DNA of 64,000 nt from Microbacterium sp. LWH13-1.2 (GCF_038397735.1 NZ_CP151635.1:992001-1056000), one strand, 5' to 3'; shown: positions 8,841 to 16,224, counted from the first letter of the stretch. Notes: a model not told the origin generated them from the letters alone. Numbers and translations are program-made.

Positions 8841-8870
8841 AGCGTAGGCGGCATTAATTGCCGCTGTCAA
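8841..8870 (-). promoter_or_regulatory. GH95 promoter with a palindrome filling the spacer
   Basis: On the minus strand a consensus TTGACA -35 (8870-8865) is followed 18 bases later by TACGCT (8846-8841). The spacer contains the perfect inverted repeat GCGGCA-TTAAT-TGCCGC (8848-8864, plus-strand reading). A protein bound there would block RNA polymerase directly. Confidence 0.65.
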
Positions 8871-8874
8871 GTAA
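8849..8874 (-). promoter_or_regulatory. Sugar-cluster operator, copy C
   Basis: It starts TTACTTGACA on the minus strand, the same ten bases as copy A, and matches copy A at 21 of 26 positions. It covers the -35 box and most of the spacer of the GH95 promoter. Confidence 0.6.
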
Positions 8875-8901
8875 TGTCCGACGCGCTGCGCCTCACTCGA
8901 A

Positions 8902-9879
8902 TCAGAACTTCAGCAGCACCTTGCCGACACGGCCGGCCGTGTTGCTCGCACGCACGGCGTCTGCCGCGTCCGCGGCGTCGAAGACGCCGGCCACAGGAAG
9001 GGTGAGAGTGCCCTCCGTGACGCGCTGGATCAGCTCGCCGAACAGGGCGCCGCGTGTGGCGGCATCCATCGTCTGGATGACCTTGCTGCCCCAGAAGCCC
9101 TTGACGGTCGCCTGCTTGAAGATGACGTCTCCGGAGGCGATCTCCATCGTGGGGGAGTTCATGGCGCCGAAGGCGACGAGTGTGCCGCCCTCGCCGAGGA
9201 GCGACAGCACGTCGCCGGCGGACGATCCGCCGACCGAGTCGATGCCGAAGGCGATGTGCGCTCCGCCGGCGATCTCGGCGACCCGCTCGCGCCAGCCGTC
9301 GTCGTCGGTCGAGACGACGTTCTCGATGCCCTGCTCGCGGAGCTCGTCGACACCGGCCGAGCGGCGCACGAGTCCGATGACGTTGACGCCACGAGCGGCA
9401 CCGAGCTGGGCGAGCATGCGTCCGACCGCGCCGTTCGCCGCATTCTGGACGATCCAGTCGCCCTTCTCGGCGCCCAGGAACTGCAGCAGGCTGATGGTGC
9501 TGAACGGCATCGAGACGAGCTGCGCCGCACTCTCGTCGCTGAGCGACTCGGGAACCGGGATGAGTCCCGCGGCGTTCGCGACCACGTACTCGGCCCAGGC
9601 GCCGAACGTGCCGCCCGTGGCGACCCGCTGTCCGACTGTCAGACTGTCGACGCCCTCGCCGAGAGCGTCGACGATGCCGAGGGCCTCGGTGCCGGATGCC
9701 GCGGGCAGCTCGGGCTTGAAGCCGTAGGTGCCCCGAATCGTCCAGAGGTCGTGGTTGTGGATCGGCGAGAGTACGATCCGCAGCCGCACCTGGCCGGGGC
9801 CGGGCTCGGGCGTGGGGCGGTCGGTGACGGTCAGAACCTGCTCGGGATCGCCGAAGCTGTCGTGGGTGAGAGCGCGCAT
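8902..9879 (-). CDS. Quinone-oxidoreductase-like zinc-independent medium-chain dehydrogenase
   Basis: The 325-residue protein is a medium-chain dehydrogenase/reductase of the QOR type: GroES-like N-terminal half and a Rossmann half with AANGAVG near the middle. It lacks the structural-zinc Cys cluster of alcohol dehydrogenases. It probably reduces quinones or enones with NADPH. I started it at ATG 9879, which has AAGGAG upstream; 42 further codons upstream overlap the end of ohr and have no family similarity. It is the third gene of the ohrR-ohr operon (46-bp gap), so its role is likely clearing reactive carbonyls during peroxide stress. Confidence 0.85.
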   Translation of the reverse strand: MRALTHDSFGDPEQVLTVTDRPTPEPGPGQVRLRIVLSPIHNHDLWTIRGTYGFKPELPAASGTEALGIVDALGEGVDSLTVGQRVATGGTFGAWAEYVVANAAGLIPVPESLSDESAAQLVSMPFSTISLLQFLGAEKGDWIVQNAANGAVGRMLAQLGAARGVNVIGLVRRSAGVDELREQGIENVVSTDDDGWRERVAEIAGGAHIAFGIDSVGGSSAGDVLSLLGEGGTLVAFGAMNSPTMEIASGDVIFKQATVKGFWGSKVIQTMDAATRGALFGELIQRVTEGTLTLPVAGVFDAADAADAVRASNTAGRVGKVLLKF

Positions 9880-9925
9880 GATGTTCTCCTTGTGGGATCG
9901 GTCGTGGTGGATGGTGTCGAGCGGA

Positions 9926-10348
9926 TCAGTCGTCGGTGACGGTGATCGCGACGTCGATGTTGCCCCGCGTGGCGTTCGAGTAGGGGCAGACCTGGTGTGC
10001 CGCATCGGCGAGAGCCTGGGCCTGGTCGTGCGGGAGGTCGGGGATGACGACCTCGAGCTGCACGGCGAGGCCGAATCCGCCCTCGCCGTTCGAGCCGATC
10101 TGCACGCGGGCGCCGACCGACGAATCGGTGATCTTCACCTTCTGTGCGCGGGCGACCGTCTGAAGCGCGGAGTGGAAGCACGCGGCGTAGCCGGCGGCGA
10201 ACAGCTGCTCGGGGTTCGCGCCGTCGCCGCTGCCGCCCATCTCCTTGGGGATTGCGAGATCGAGGTCGAGACGGCCTTCGCCGGTCGCGACGCGGCCGTT
10301 CCGTCCTGCTCCGGTGGCGAGTGCTTCGGCGGTGTAGAGAGCGTCCAT
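9926..10348 (-). CDS. ohr: Organic hydroperoxide resistance protein Ohr
   Basis: The 140-residue protein is full length for Ohr and carries both redox cysteines: Cys57 in AACFHSAL and Cys121 in VCPYSNATRGN. Ohr is a dimeric, thiol-dependent peroxidase that reduces lipid and other organic hydroperoxides in the cytoplasm. The context supports the Ohr branch over other OsmC proteins: it lies 26 bases downstream of a MarR-type OhrR gene and upstream of an oxidoreductase. A second, more distant OsmC-family gene is at 50271. Confidence 0.93.
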   Translation of the reverse strand: MDALYTAEALATGAGRNGRVATGEGRLDLDLAIPKEMGGSGDGANPEQLFAAGYAACFHSALQTVARAQKVKITDSSVGARVQIGSNGEGGFGLAVQLEVVIPDLPHDQAQALADAAHQVCPYSNATRGNIDVAITVTDD

Positions 10349-10374
10349 CGTGTGGATTCCTTCCGGGATTGGGG

Positions 10375-10842
10375 TCAGTCGGCGTGCGGCGTGCGCGCAG
10401 AGGGTGCCGGCATGGCTGCAGAACTCTGCAGTCGTGCGGTGAGTTCGTGAAGCTCGGCGATCAGGCGGTGACGCTGGTCGTCGTCCTGCATTCCGGCGAG
10501 GGTGGCGATCGCGGTGTGCACCGGTGCGACCTCGGAGCGAAGCGCGGTTCCCGCGTCGGTCAGTCCGACGGTGACGACCCGCTCATCGGCCGAGCTCCGC
10601 GCCCGTGCGACGTAGCCCGCCTGCTCGAGGCGCCGGACGAGCGGGGAGAGGGTGCCCGAGTCGAGCTGCATCGCCTCGCCGAGCGAGCCGACCGTCTGCT
10701 CGCCCTCCATCCAGAGGATCGCGAGCACCAGGTACTGGGGATAGGTCAACCCCCACGGTGCCAGCAGGGAGCGGTAGGCCTGCGTCGTCGCGCGGGCGGC
10801 GGAGTACAGGGAGAAGCACACCATCTCATCGGTCACGGCCAT
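10375..10842 (-). CDS. ohrR: MarR-family organic-peroxide repressor OhrR
   Basis: The 155-residue protein is a MarR-fold regulator with LTYPQYLVLAILW in helix 2 and a recognition region containing LDSGTLSPLVRRLE. Cys9 in the N-terminal VCFSLYSA segment matches the peroxide-sensing Cys of OhrR proteins; its oxidation releases DNA. It is the first gene of the operon, and its promoter region carries a 30-bp near-perfect palindrome 16 bases before the start codon (10858-10887), which is the expected binding site. Negative autoregulation follows from this arrangement. Confidence 0.9.
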   Translation of the reverse strand: MAVTDEMVCFSLYSAARATTQAYRSLLAPWGLTYPQYLVLAILWMEGEQTVGSLGEAMQLDSGTLSPLVRRLEQAGYVARARSSADERVVTVGLTDAGTALRSEVAPVHTAIATLAGMQDDDQRHRLIAELHELTARLQSSAAMPAPSARTPHAD

Positions 10843-10857
10843 CTCTTAAGTATTGCA

Positions 10858-10887
10858 CGCGATTAGATTGTGCACAATTTAATCGCG
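10858..10887. promoter_or_regulatory. OhrR operator, 30-bp palindrome
   Basis: The outer arms CGCGATTA/TAATCGCG and the inner perfect palindrome ATTGTGCACAAT share one centre (10872/10873), with a single mismatched pair between them. The inner part resembles known OhrR boxes with ACAATT/AATTGT halves. It lies 16 bases upstream of ohrR. Confidence 0.75.
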
Positions 10888-10963
10888 ACGAGAAGGTGGC
10901 ACGGCGATGTCTCGACCTCGGTGACGCTGCGGGCGATGCTGCCGGCACCGTGCGGGCGAGCGC

Positions 10964-10969
10964 TAGGCT
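10964..10969 (+). promoter_or_regulatory. -10 box TAGGCT of a leaderless gene
   Basis: TAGGCT ends six bases before the GTG at 10976, the geometry repeated at many genes in this window. Confidence 0.55.
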
Positions 10970-10975
10970 CCGAGC

Positions 10976-11377
10976 GTGAAGGTGCGCCCGGTCGATCTCG
11001 TCGACGTGTTCGTCTACCTCGTCGTGCTCGGCGCCTTCACGCAGCTCTTCCCCGAGGTCATCTCCGAGTCGTTCCTGCTCGCGCTGCTCACGGCGATCCT
11101 GCTCAAGCTGGTGCTCGAAGGGGTTCTGCTGGTCAAGAAGCGCATCACTGCGCGGATCCGCGGAGCGCGCAATCCCTGGATCCGCGTCCTGAACATCGCC
11201 ATGCTCCTTCTGGTGCTCCCGGGGAGCAAGTTCCTCGTGCTCGAACTCGTCGATCGGGTCTTCGGCGACGCGGTCTATCTGGGCGGCTTCTTCCAGGTGA
11301 CCGCGCTCATCATCGTGCTGATGCTGGCGCGAGGCGGTGTGCGCAGGATCTTCGAGCCTCCGTCTCGTCGCGTGTGA
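10976..11377 (+). CDS. Small integral membrane protein of unknown function
   Basis: The 133-residue protein starts with GTG, six bases after a TAGGCT -10 box, so the mRNA is probably leaderless. It has about three or four membrane segments (around residues 10-25, 28-45, 70-90 and 98-115) with a basic loop KKRITARIRG between the second and third. No catalytic motif is visible. It stands alone between the ohr operon and the drug exporter. The function is not recognised. Confidence 0.75.
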   Translation: MKVRPVDLVDVFVYLVVLGAFTQLFPEVISESFLLALLTAILLKLVLEGVLLVKKRITARIRGARNPWIRVLNIAMLLLVLPGSKFLVLELVDRVFGDAVYLGGFFQVTALIIVLMLARGGVRRIFEPPSRRV

Positions 11378-11409
11378 TCTCGGAGGATTTCTCCCAGCCT
11401 TTCTCTTTG

Positions 11410-11422
11410 CTAGCTAAGCTAG
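11410..11422. promoter_or_regulatory. 13-bp palindrome over the exporter's -10 box
   Basis: CTAGCT-A-AGCTAG is a perfect inverted repeat. The -10 box TAAGCT (11415-11420) lies inside it, seven bases before the ATG at 11428. This is the position expected for a repressor operator; no TetR or MarR gene is adjacent. Confidence 0.6.
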
Positions 11423-11427
11423 TAGTC

Positions 11428-13059
11428 ATGGAAAGATACTTTCGGTTGCGGTGGGTGGGCCTGGTCTTCATCAGCATCGCGGTCTCGCTGATCATCGTCG
11501 ACTCGACGATCGTCAACGTCGCGATCCCCGCGATCGTCGATGACCTGGGCATCACCTCGACCGAGGTCCAGTGGGTGCAGGAGGCATACACGCTGGTCTT
11601 CGCCGCATTGCTTCTGGTGTTCGGCAGCCTCGCCGATCGATTCGGCCGTCGCCGGGTGATGCTCATCGGCGTGGCGGTCTTCGCGGCGTCGTCCGTGCTC
11701 GCGGCACTCGCGCCGGACGGCGGGATGCTGATCCTCGCCCGCCTCGCGCAGGGCGTGGGCGGAGCCATGATCCTGCCGACGACCCTGTCGATCATCAACG
11801 CCACGTTCCGCGGGCGCGAACGCGGCATCGCCTTCGCGGTGTGGGGGTCGACGATCGGCGGCATGGCCGCAGTCGGACCGTTGCTCGGCGGATGGCTGAC
11901 GACCGCCTTCTCGTGGCGATGGGCCTTCGGCATCAACATCCCTCTGGGGATCATCATCGTCATCGGGGTGCTGCTCACGGTGGCCGAGTCGCGCAGTGAT
12001 CGTGCCTCGAAGATCGATGCCGTCGGGGCGCTCCTGTCGGTGGTCACCATGGGAAGCCTCGTGTTCGGCTTGATCGAGGGGCGCACGTACGGGTGGTGGC
12101 TCGTGGATCAGCGTCCGCAGATCGGAGACTGGACATGGCCGCTGGACCTCTCGCCGATCCCGGTCGCCTTCGCGCTCGCCGTCGTGGCGCTGATCGCCTT
12201 CATCACCTGGGGTGTGCATCGTGAACGCACGGGGAAGTCCACCCTGCTGGCCCTCAAGCTGTTCTCCATACCCTCGTTCCGCAACGGCAACATCGCGGCG
12301 ACCGTCGTCTCGCTCGGTGAGTTCGGCATCATCCTCGCTCTGCCGCTCTGGCTGCAGTTCGTGCTGGGCTTCGATGCGCTGCAGACGGGACTGCTTCTTC
12401 TGGCGTTGGCCGGAGGGTCGTTCGTCGCCAGTGGTGCTGCCGGTGCGGCCAGCGGAAAGATCGCTCCGGTCTGCGTCGTGCGTGCCGGGCTGATCGCCGA
12501 GATCGTCGGGGTCGCCGGCGTCGGCTTCGTCATCGCGCCCGACGCCTCGTGGGTGCCTCTGATCCCGTTCTTGTTCGTCTACGGACTCGGTGTGGGGCTG
12601 GCGACCGCTCAGCTGACCGGCGTCGTGCTGGCCGATGTGCCGGTCGCCGACAGCGGTGCGGCATCCGGAACCCAGTCGACGTCTCGCCAGCTCGGTGCGG
12701 CGCTCGGTGTCGCCGTGCTCGGCACGGTGCTCTTCACCAGCACCGCCGGAATACTCGCCTCCTCGCTCGACGAGAGGGGCGTCTCGGCCGATCAGCGAGA
12801 CCAGGTCGTGTCGTCGGTCGTCGACAGCGCCGGCGCGGCGATCAGCGGGCTCGAGGCGAACCCCGAGACCGCGGCCATCGCCGACGATGCGAAGGCCGCC
12901 TTCTCCGATGGCACGCGCTTCGCCGCGTGGACGGCTGCCGGCTTCCTCACACTCGGTCTGCTCTCGACGATCTCCCTCGGCTCAGGAGCTCGGAGTCGCG
13001 ACGATGAGGATGACGAGATGGCGTCCGACGCCGTCACCGAGGCATCACCGAGCGAGTGA
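11428..13059 (+). CDS. DHA2-family (EmrB/QacA type) multidrug MFS exporter
   Basis: The 543-residue protein has about 14 membrane segments, the mark of the DHA2 drug:proton antiporters. Motif A appears as GSLADRFGRRRVM in the loop between segments 2 and 3, and the motif-D1-like DSTIVNVAIP lies in segment 1. The ATG lies seven bases after a -10 box embedded in a 13-bp palindrome, so tight repression is likely. Its 3' end overlaps the 3' end of the convergent LuxR-type gene by 15 bases. The substrate cannot be told from the sequence. Confidence 0.9.
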   Translation: MERYFRLRWVGLVFISIAVSLIIVDSTIVNVAIPAIVDDLGITSTEVQWVQEAYTLVFAALLLVFGSLADRFGRRRVMLIGVAVFAASSVLAALAPDGGMLILARLAQGVGGAMILPTTLSIINATFRGRERGIAFAVWGSTIGGMAAVGPLLGGWLTTAFSWRWAFGINIPLGIIIVIGVLLTVAESRSDRASKIDAVGALLSVVTMGSLVFGLIEGRTYGWWLVDQRPQIGDWTWPLDLSPIPVAFALAVVALIAFITWGVHRERTGKSTLLALKLFSIPSFRNGNIAATVVSLGEFGIILALPLWLQFVLGFDALQTGLLLLALAGGSFVASGAAGAASGKIAPVCVVRAGLIAEIVGVAGVGFVIAPDASWVPLIPFLFVYGLGVGLATAQLTGVVLADVPVADSGAASGTQSTSRQLGAALGVAVLGTVLFTSTAGILASSLDERGVSADQRDQVVSSVVDSAGAAISGLEANPETAAIADDAKAAFSDGTRFAAWTAAGFLTLGLLSTISLGSGARSRDDEDDEMASDAVTEASPSE

Positions 13060-13881
13060 CGCCAGCTCCCCGCGAGTCCGGCATCCGGTCTTGCGCAGCA
13101 GGTTCGACACATGGAACTTGACCGTGTTGTCGCTGATTCCGAGCGTCCCTGCGATCTCGCGGTTCCGTGCCCCTCCGACGACGAGGCGGAGCACCTCACG
13201 TTCTCGGGCGGACAGCTCCGTCACGTCGCCCAGGGGCTCGGGTGCGGCGGGCGGGTCGAGGGGGAGGCGGATATCGATCGCGGACCCCCATCCTTCAGTG
13301 GACGACACGGCGAGATCTCCGTTCAACGCGACGACGCTCTCGGCCGCCGGACGAAGCGCATCGTCGCTCACCGAGAGTTCGCCTCGCCCGTCATCCCTGA
13401 CGCCGATCAGCAGGTTCAGGCCGTCGCAGTCCCACTGGATGCGGACTCGACGCGCGGTTCCGTCGTCGACGATCGCGAGGACCGAGTTGCGCACGATCGC
13501 CCGCGCCGCGTGAGCGACCTCGCTCGGCAGCGCGCGTCCGGTCGTGGGCGGCTCGATGAACTGGAGGTCGAGGTTCCCGAACCGCTCCAGGGGGCGGAGA
13601 TCCGACTGGAGGCGGGCGAAAGCGCCGACGACCGGTTCCAAGACGGCATCCTTGTGCTGATCGCTCGAGACGCGCAGCTGCACCAGCGCGCTCGCGGCCG
13701 CCTCGATCGCGAGGTTGCGTGCCGCTCGATCATCGAGTCGATCGGAACGCAGGATCGCGAGCAGCGATTCCAGGGTCACGGCATGCCGATCACTCAGCTC
13801 GGACAGTGCGCGGGCGCTCTCCTGCTGCGCGCGCCGGAGAGCAGGGGAGTCGATCGTCGGAGTCGCGTCGATGATGGTCAC
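13045..13881 (-). CDS. Kinase-ATPase-like domain fused to a LuxR DNA-binding domain
   Basis: The 278-residue protein has three parts. Residues 1-95 are helical, with SDRHAVTLESL resembling a degenerate dimerisation/H-box region. Residues 120-208 form a GHKL ATPase-like module with an N-box (RNSVLAIVDDG, Asn132), a G1 box (VRDDGRG) and a G2-like STEGWGSAI. Residues 220-278 are a LuxR/NarL helix-turn-helix (LSAREREVL ... NREIAGTLGISDNTVK). No receiver domain is present, so nucleotide or kinase-type sensing appears wired directly to DNA binding. The start is GTG at 13881. It is divergent from hxlB-hxlA, and the space between holds an inverted repeat, so control of formaldehyde fixation is the natural inference. 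Confidence 0.85.
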   Translation of the reverse strand: MTIIDATPTIDSPALRRAQQESARALSELSDRHAVTLESLLAILRSDRLDDRAARNLAIEAAASALVQLRVSSDQHKDAVLEPVVGAFARLQSDLRPLERFGNLDLQFIEPPTTGRALPSEVAHAARAIVRNSVLAIVDDGTARRVRIQWDCDGLNLLIGVRDDGRGELSVSDDALRPAAESVVALNGDLAVSSTEGWGSAIDIRLPLDPPAAPEPLGDVTELSAREREVLRLVVGGARNREIAGTLGISDNTVKFHVSNLLRKTGCRTRGELASLAR

Positions 13882-13916
13882 CTACCCATCATGCCCCACC
13901 CATCCTTTCGGGTAGG
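13881..13916. promoter_or_regulatory. Inverted repeat between the LuxR-type regulator and hxlB
   Basis: CCTACCC (13881-13887) is repeated inverted as GGGTAGG (13910-13916), with two further CCCATC copies between them. The pair touches the regulator's own start codon. Nothing else stands out in the 100-base gap. Confidence 0.45.
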
Positions 13917-13981
13917 AGGACCCATGCGATCGGGCGGGGGCGGCCGTGGCAGCGTGGGCGCACGATGGAGGAATGGACGTG

Positions 13982-14554
13982 ATGGAGGTCGGCCTCGGGC
14001 ATTCCCTGGGGCTCGTGTCGAATGAGGTCAGTGTCGTTCTCGAATCGGTCATCCGCACCGACCCGGTCGCTCTCGGACGCGTCGCTGACCTGGTGGCCGA
14101 GGCGCCCCGGGTCTTCGTGCTCGGTGCCGGACGCTCCGGCCTGGCACTGCAGATGACAGCCATGCGGCTGATGCACCTCGGGCTCGACGTCCATGTGGTG
14201 GGGGAGACGACGACGCCGGCGATCTCGCGCGACGACCTCCTTCTCGTCGCGAGCGGTTCGGGAACGACGCCGGGCATCGTGCGTGCGGCGGAGACCGCGG
14301 TGGACGTCGGTGCGAAGGTGGCGACGATCACCACCGACGGTTCCTCACCGCTCGCCGCGCTGTCGGGGTCGGCGACCATCGTCGTGCCGGCGGCGGGCAA
14401 GCTCGATCGTTCGGGTGCGGCCTCCGCCCAGTACGCAGGCAGCCTCTTCGAACAGGCCGTCGTGCTGATCGGTGACGCGCTGTTCCACGCTCTGTGGGCA
14501 CGGAGCGGTCAGGACGCCGACGACCTCTGGCCTCGTCACTCGAACCTCGAATGA
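13982..14554 (+). CDS. hxlB: 6-phospho-3-hexuloisomerase (RuMP pathway)
   Basis: The 190-residue protein is a SIS-domain sugar-phosphate isomerase: VLGAGRSGLA and ASGSGTTPG are the phosphate-binding loops. It converts 3-hexulose-6-phosphate to fructose-6-phosphate after the HPS step. I chose the ATG at 13982, nine bases after GGAGGA; in-frame ATGs at 13973 and 13946 have no spaced ribosome site. It lies 22 bases before hxlA, so the pair forms an operon that fixes formaldehyde into sugar phosphates (or runs backwards to make pentoses). No methanol or methylamine dehydrogenase is nearby, so detoxification is more likely than methylotrophy. Confidence 0.88.
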   Translation: MEVGLGHSLGLVSNEVSVVLESVIRTDPVALGRVADLVAEAPRVFVLGAGRSGLALQMTAMRLMHLGLDVHVVGETTTPAISRDDLLLVASGSGTTPGIVRAAETAVDVGAKVATITTDGSSPLAALSGSATIVVPAAGKLDRSGAASAQYAGSLFEQAVVLIGDALFHALWARSGQDADDLWPRHSNLE

Positions 14555-14576
14555 CCGCAGTAACGAAAGGAACATG

Positions 14577-15200
14577 ATGAAGCTGCAATTCGCAATGGAC
14601 ACTCTCACGACGGAGGCCGCACTCGCGTTGGCCGCGGCGGCCGCCCCGCACGTCGACATCCTGGAGCTCGGCACTCCGCTGATCAAGAGCGCAGGGCTCA
14701 GCGCGGTCACCGCGATCAAGCAGGCCCACCCGGACAAGATCGTCTTCGCCGACCTCAAGACCATGGATGCCGGCGAGCTCGAGGCCGACATCGCCTTCGC
14801 AGCCGGAGCAGACCTCGTGACCGTTCTCGGCACCGCGGGCGACAGCACCATCGCGGGAGCCGTCAAGGCAGCGAAGAAGCATGGCAAGGGGATCGTCGTC
14901 GACCTCATCGGAGTGAAGGACAAGCCCGCGCGGGCGAAGGAAGTCGTCGAACTGGGAGCCGAGTTCGTCGAGATGCACGCGGGCCTCGACGAGCAGGCCG
15001 AGGAGGGCTTCACCTTCGACACGCTGCTACGTGACGGAGAGGCCTCGGGAGTGCCGTTCTCGGTCGCAGGCGGCGTGAACGCCACGAGCATCGGTTCGGT
15101 GCAGAAGTCCGGCGCGCAGATCGCCGTCGCCGGAAGCGCGATCTACAGCGCCCCGGACGTCGGCGTCGCCGCCGCCGAGCTCCGCGCAGCCATCGGCTGA
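14577..15200 (+). CDS. hxlA: 3-hexulose-6-phosphate synthase (RuMP pathway)
   Basis: The 207-residue protein has the orotidine-decarboxylase-like barrel motif DLKTMD (Asp59, Lys61, Asp64) after FA, plus MDTL at the N-terminus and GGVNATSI near the phosphate-binding end. It condenses formaldehyde with ribulose-5-phosphate, with magnesium. Two ATGs are adjacent (14574, 14577); the second has better spacing from GAAAGG. The length is normal for HPS. A strong bidirectional-looking terminator follows 26 bases after the stop. Confidence 0.92.
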   Translation: MKLQFAMDTLTTEAALALAAAAAPHVDILELGTPLIKSAGLSAVTAIKQAHPDKIVFADLKTMDAGELEADIAFAAGADLVTVLGTAGDSTIAGAVKAAKKHGKGIVVDLIGVKDKPARAKEVVELGAEFVEMHAGLDEQAEEGFTFDTLLRDGEASGVPFSVAGGVNATSIGSVQKSGAQIAVAGSAIYSAPDVGVAAAELRAAIG

Positions 15201-15226
15201 GCCCCGGACTCAGCTGCCGGAGAAAA

Positions 15227-15260
15227 CGAAGAATCCCGCCCATTCGGGCGGGGTTCTTCG
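15227..15260. terminator. Terminator between hxlA and tRNA-Arg
   Basis: A 15-bp stem (15227-15241 with 15246-15260, one G-T pair) closes an ATTC loop. It carries runs of A on one side and T on the other, so it can end transcription of hxlA and of the tRNA on the other strand. Confidence 0.8.
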
Positions 15261-15270
15261 TATGTGCGTG

Positions 15271-15343
15271 TGCCCCCGACTGGAATCGAACCAGCGACCT
15301 ACGGTACCGGAAACCGGCGCTCTATCCACTGAGCTACGGAGGC
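15271..15343 (-). tRNA. tRNA-Arg, anticodon CCG
   Basis: The minus strand folds as a 73-base cloverleaf. The acceptor stem is GCCTCCG/CGGGGGC with one wobble pair, the D stem is GCTC/GAGC, and the anticodon loop TTCCGGT gives anticodon CCG (codon CGG). The T arm is GCTGG-TTCGATT-CCAGT. One anticodon-stem pair (27-43) is mismatched. The CCA end is not encoded. Confidence 0.93.
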
Positions 15344-15359
15344 GTACCGATCGACAATA

Positions 15360-16169
15360 TCACTGCTCGGGAGTGGTCTCCGACCCACCGGCCTCGGTGA
15401 CCGGCGCGTCGCCGAGTTCGGCGAGCGCGGCGGCGAGCTTCTCCGCCAGATACCGGTGACCGTCGGTGGAGGGGTGCTTGCGTCCGACCTCGACGTCGAT
15501 CACCGACAGATAGTTCTGCTCGGTGATCCAGTTCCCCGCGATGGGGGAGATGTACGACCACCCGCGGGCTGCTGCGAGCTCTCCGAGATCCTTGTCGATA
15601 CGGGCGGTTCCGGCGCCTACCGGCAGCTCGTGAGGTGCGGGGCCGAGAATGACGATGGTCGCGTCGGGGTACTTCGCGGACATCGCATCCCACGCGGCGG
15701 TCACGGCCTCGCGGTAACCGGCTTCGCCGTCACGCCGGTCGTTGATGGAACCCTGCATGATGATCAGGTCCGGCGCGAGCGTGGGGTCCAGACCGGCTAT
15801 GCGCTCGCCGAAGACCGGACCGTCGAGTCCGGGCCTCAGATACCCGCTGCCTCGGACTCCGTCGACGATCGTCTCGCCGTCGAGCAGGTCGGCGAGCACA
15901 TATGCGTAGCCGAGGGTCGGCTCGTTCGCGGCCGAGCCGTACGTCCAGGAGTCACCGAACACGAGGACCGTCGGATGCTCGGGGAGCAGCAGCGGCTCCG
16001 GGGCGATCACGACCGCCTCATCGTCTGCGGCAGCGGCTCCGACGGGCGCAGAAGACGGCACCGGAACCCACGGACGCCAGACGCCGAGGATGACCGCGGC
16101 GAGAGCCAGGATCACAGCGACGGCGAGGCCCGCGACGGGCAGGCGGTAGCGGGCGGATGCGGCCTTCAT
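15360..16169 (-). CDS. Membrane-anchored SGNH/GDSL-family hydrolase
   Basis: The 269-residue protein starts with a single hydrophobic anchor (residues about 11-33) after a short basic tail, so the catalytic part is outside the cell. SGNH blocks are visible: GDSWTYG with the nucleophile Ser, MQGSINDR with the block-III Asn, and HPSTDGH with the Asp-His pair near the C-terminus. Such proteins are esterases, often acting on acyl groups of wall polymers or lipids; the substrate is unknown. I used the ATG at 16169, six bases after TACAGT (leaderless). The longer frame upstream overlaps argS on the other strand and is not supported. Confidence 0.82.
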   Translation of the reverse strand: MKAASARYRLPVAGLAVAVILALAAVILGVWRPWVPVPSSAPVGAAAADDEAVVIAPEPLLLPEHPTVLVFGDSWTYGSAANEPTLGYAYVLADLLDGETIVDGVRGSGYLRPGLDGPVFGERIAGLDPTLAPDLIIMQGSINDRRDGEAGYREAVTAAWDAMSAKYPDATIVILGPAPHELPVGAGTARIDKDLGELAAARGWSYISPIAGNWITEQNYLSVIDVEVGRKHPSTDGHRYLAEKLAAALAELGDAPVTEAGGSETTPEQ

Positions 16170-16175
16170 GGCATG

Positions 16176-16181
16176 ACTGTA
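16176..16181 (-). promoter_or_regulatory. -10 box TACAGT of the SGNH hydrolase gene
   Basis: TACAGT ends six bases before the ATG at 16169 on the minus strand. Confidence 0.5.
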
Positions 16182-16224
16182 GATCACGATCCGGCCGTCG
16201 CAAATTCGGGGGCGTGACGCGCCG

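Noticed and set aside
8802..8870. A TTG start for the GH95 gene at 8870
   Set aside because: The TTG is part of the TTGACA -35 box; the ATG at 8801 has a ribosome site and matches the family N-terminus.
13982..15200. A methylotrophy island around hxlBA
   Set aside because: No methanol, methylamine or formaldehyde dehydrogenase genes are adjacent; detoxification or pentose synthesis explains the pair.
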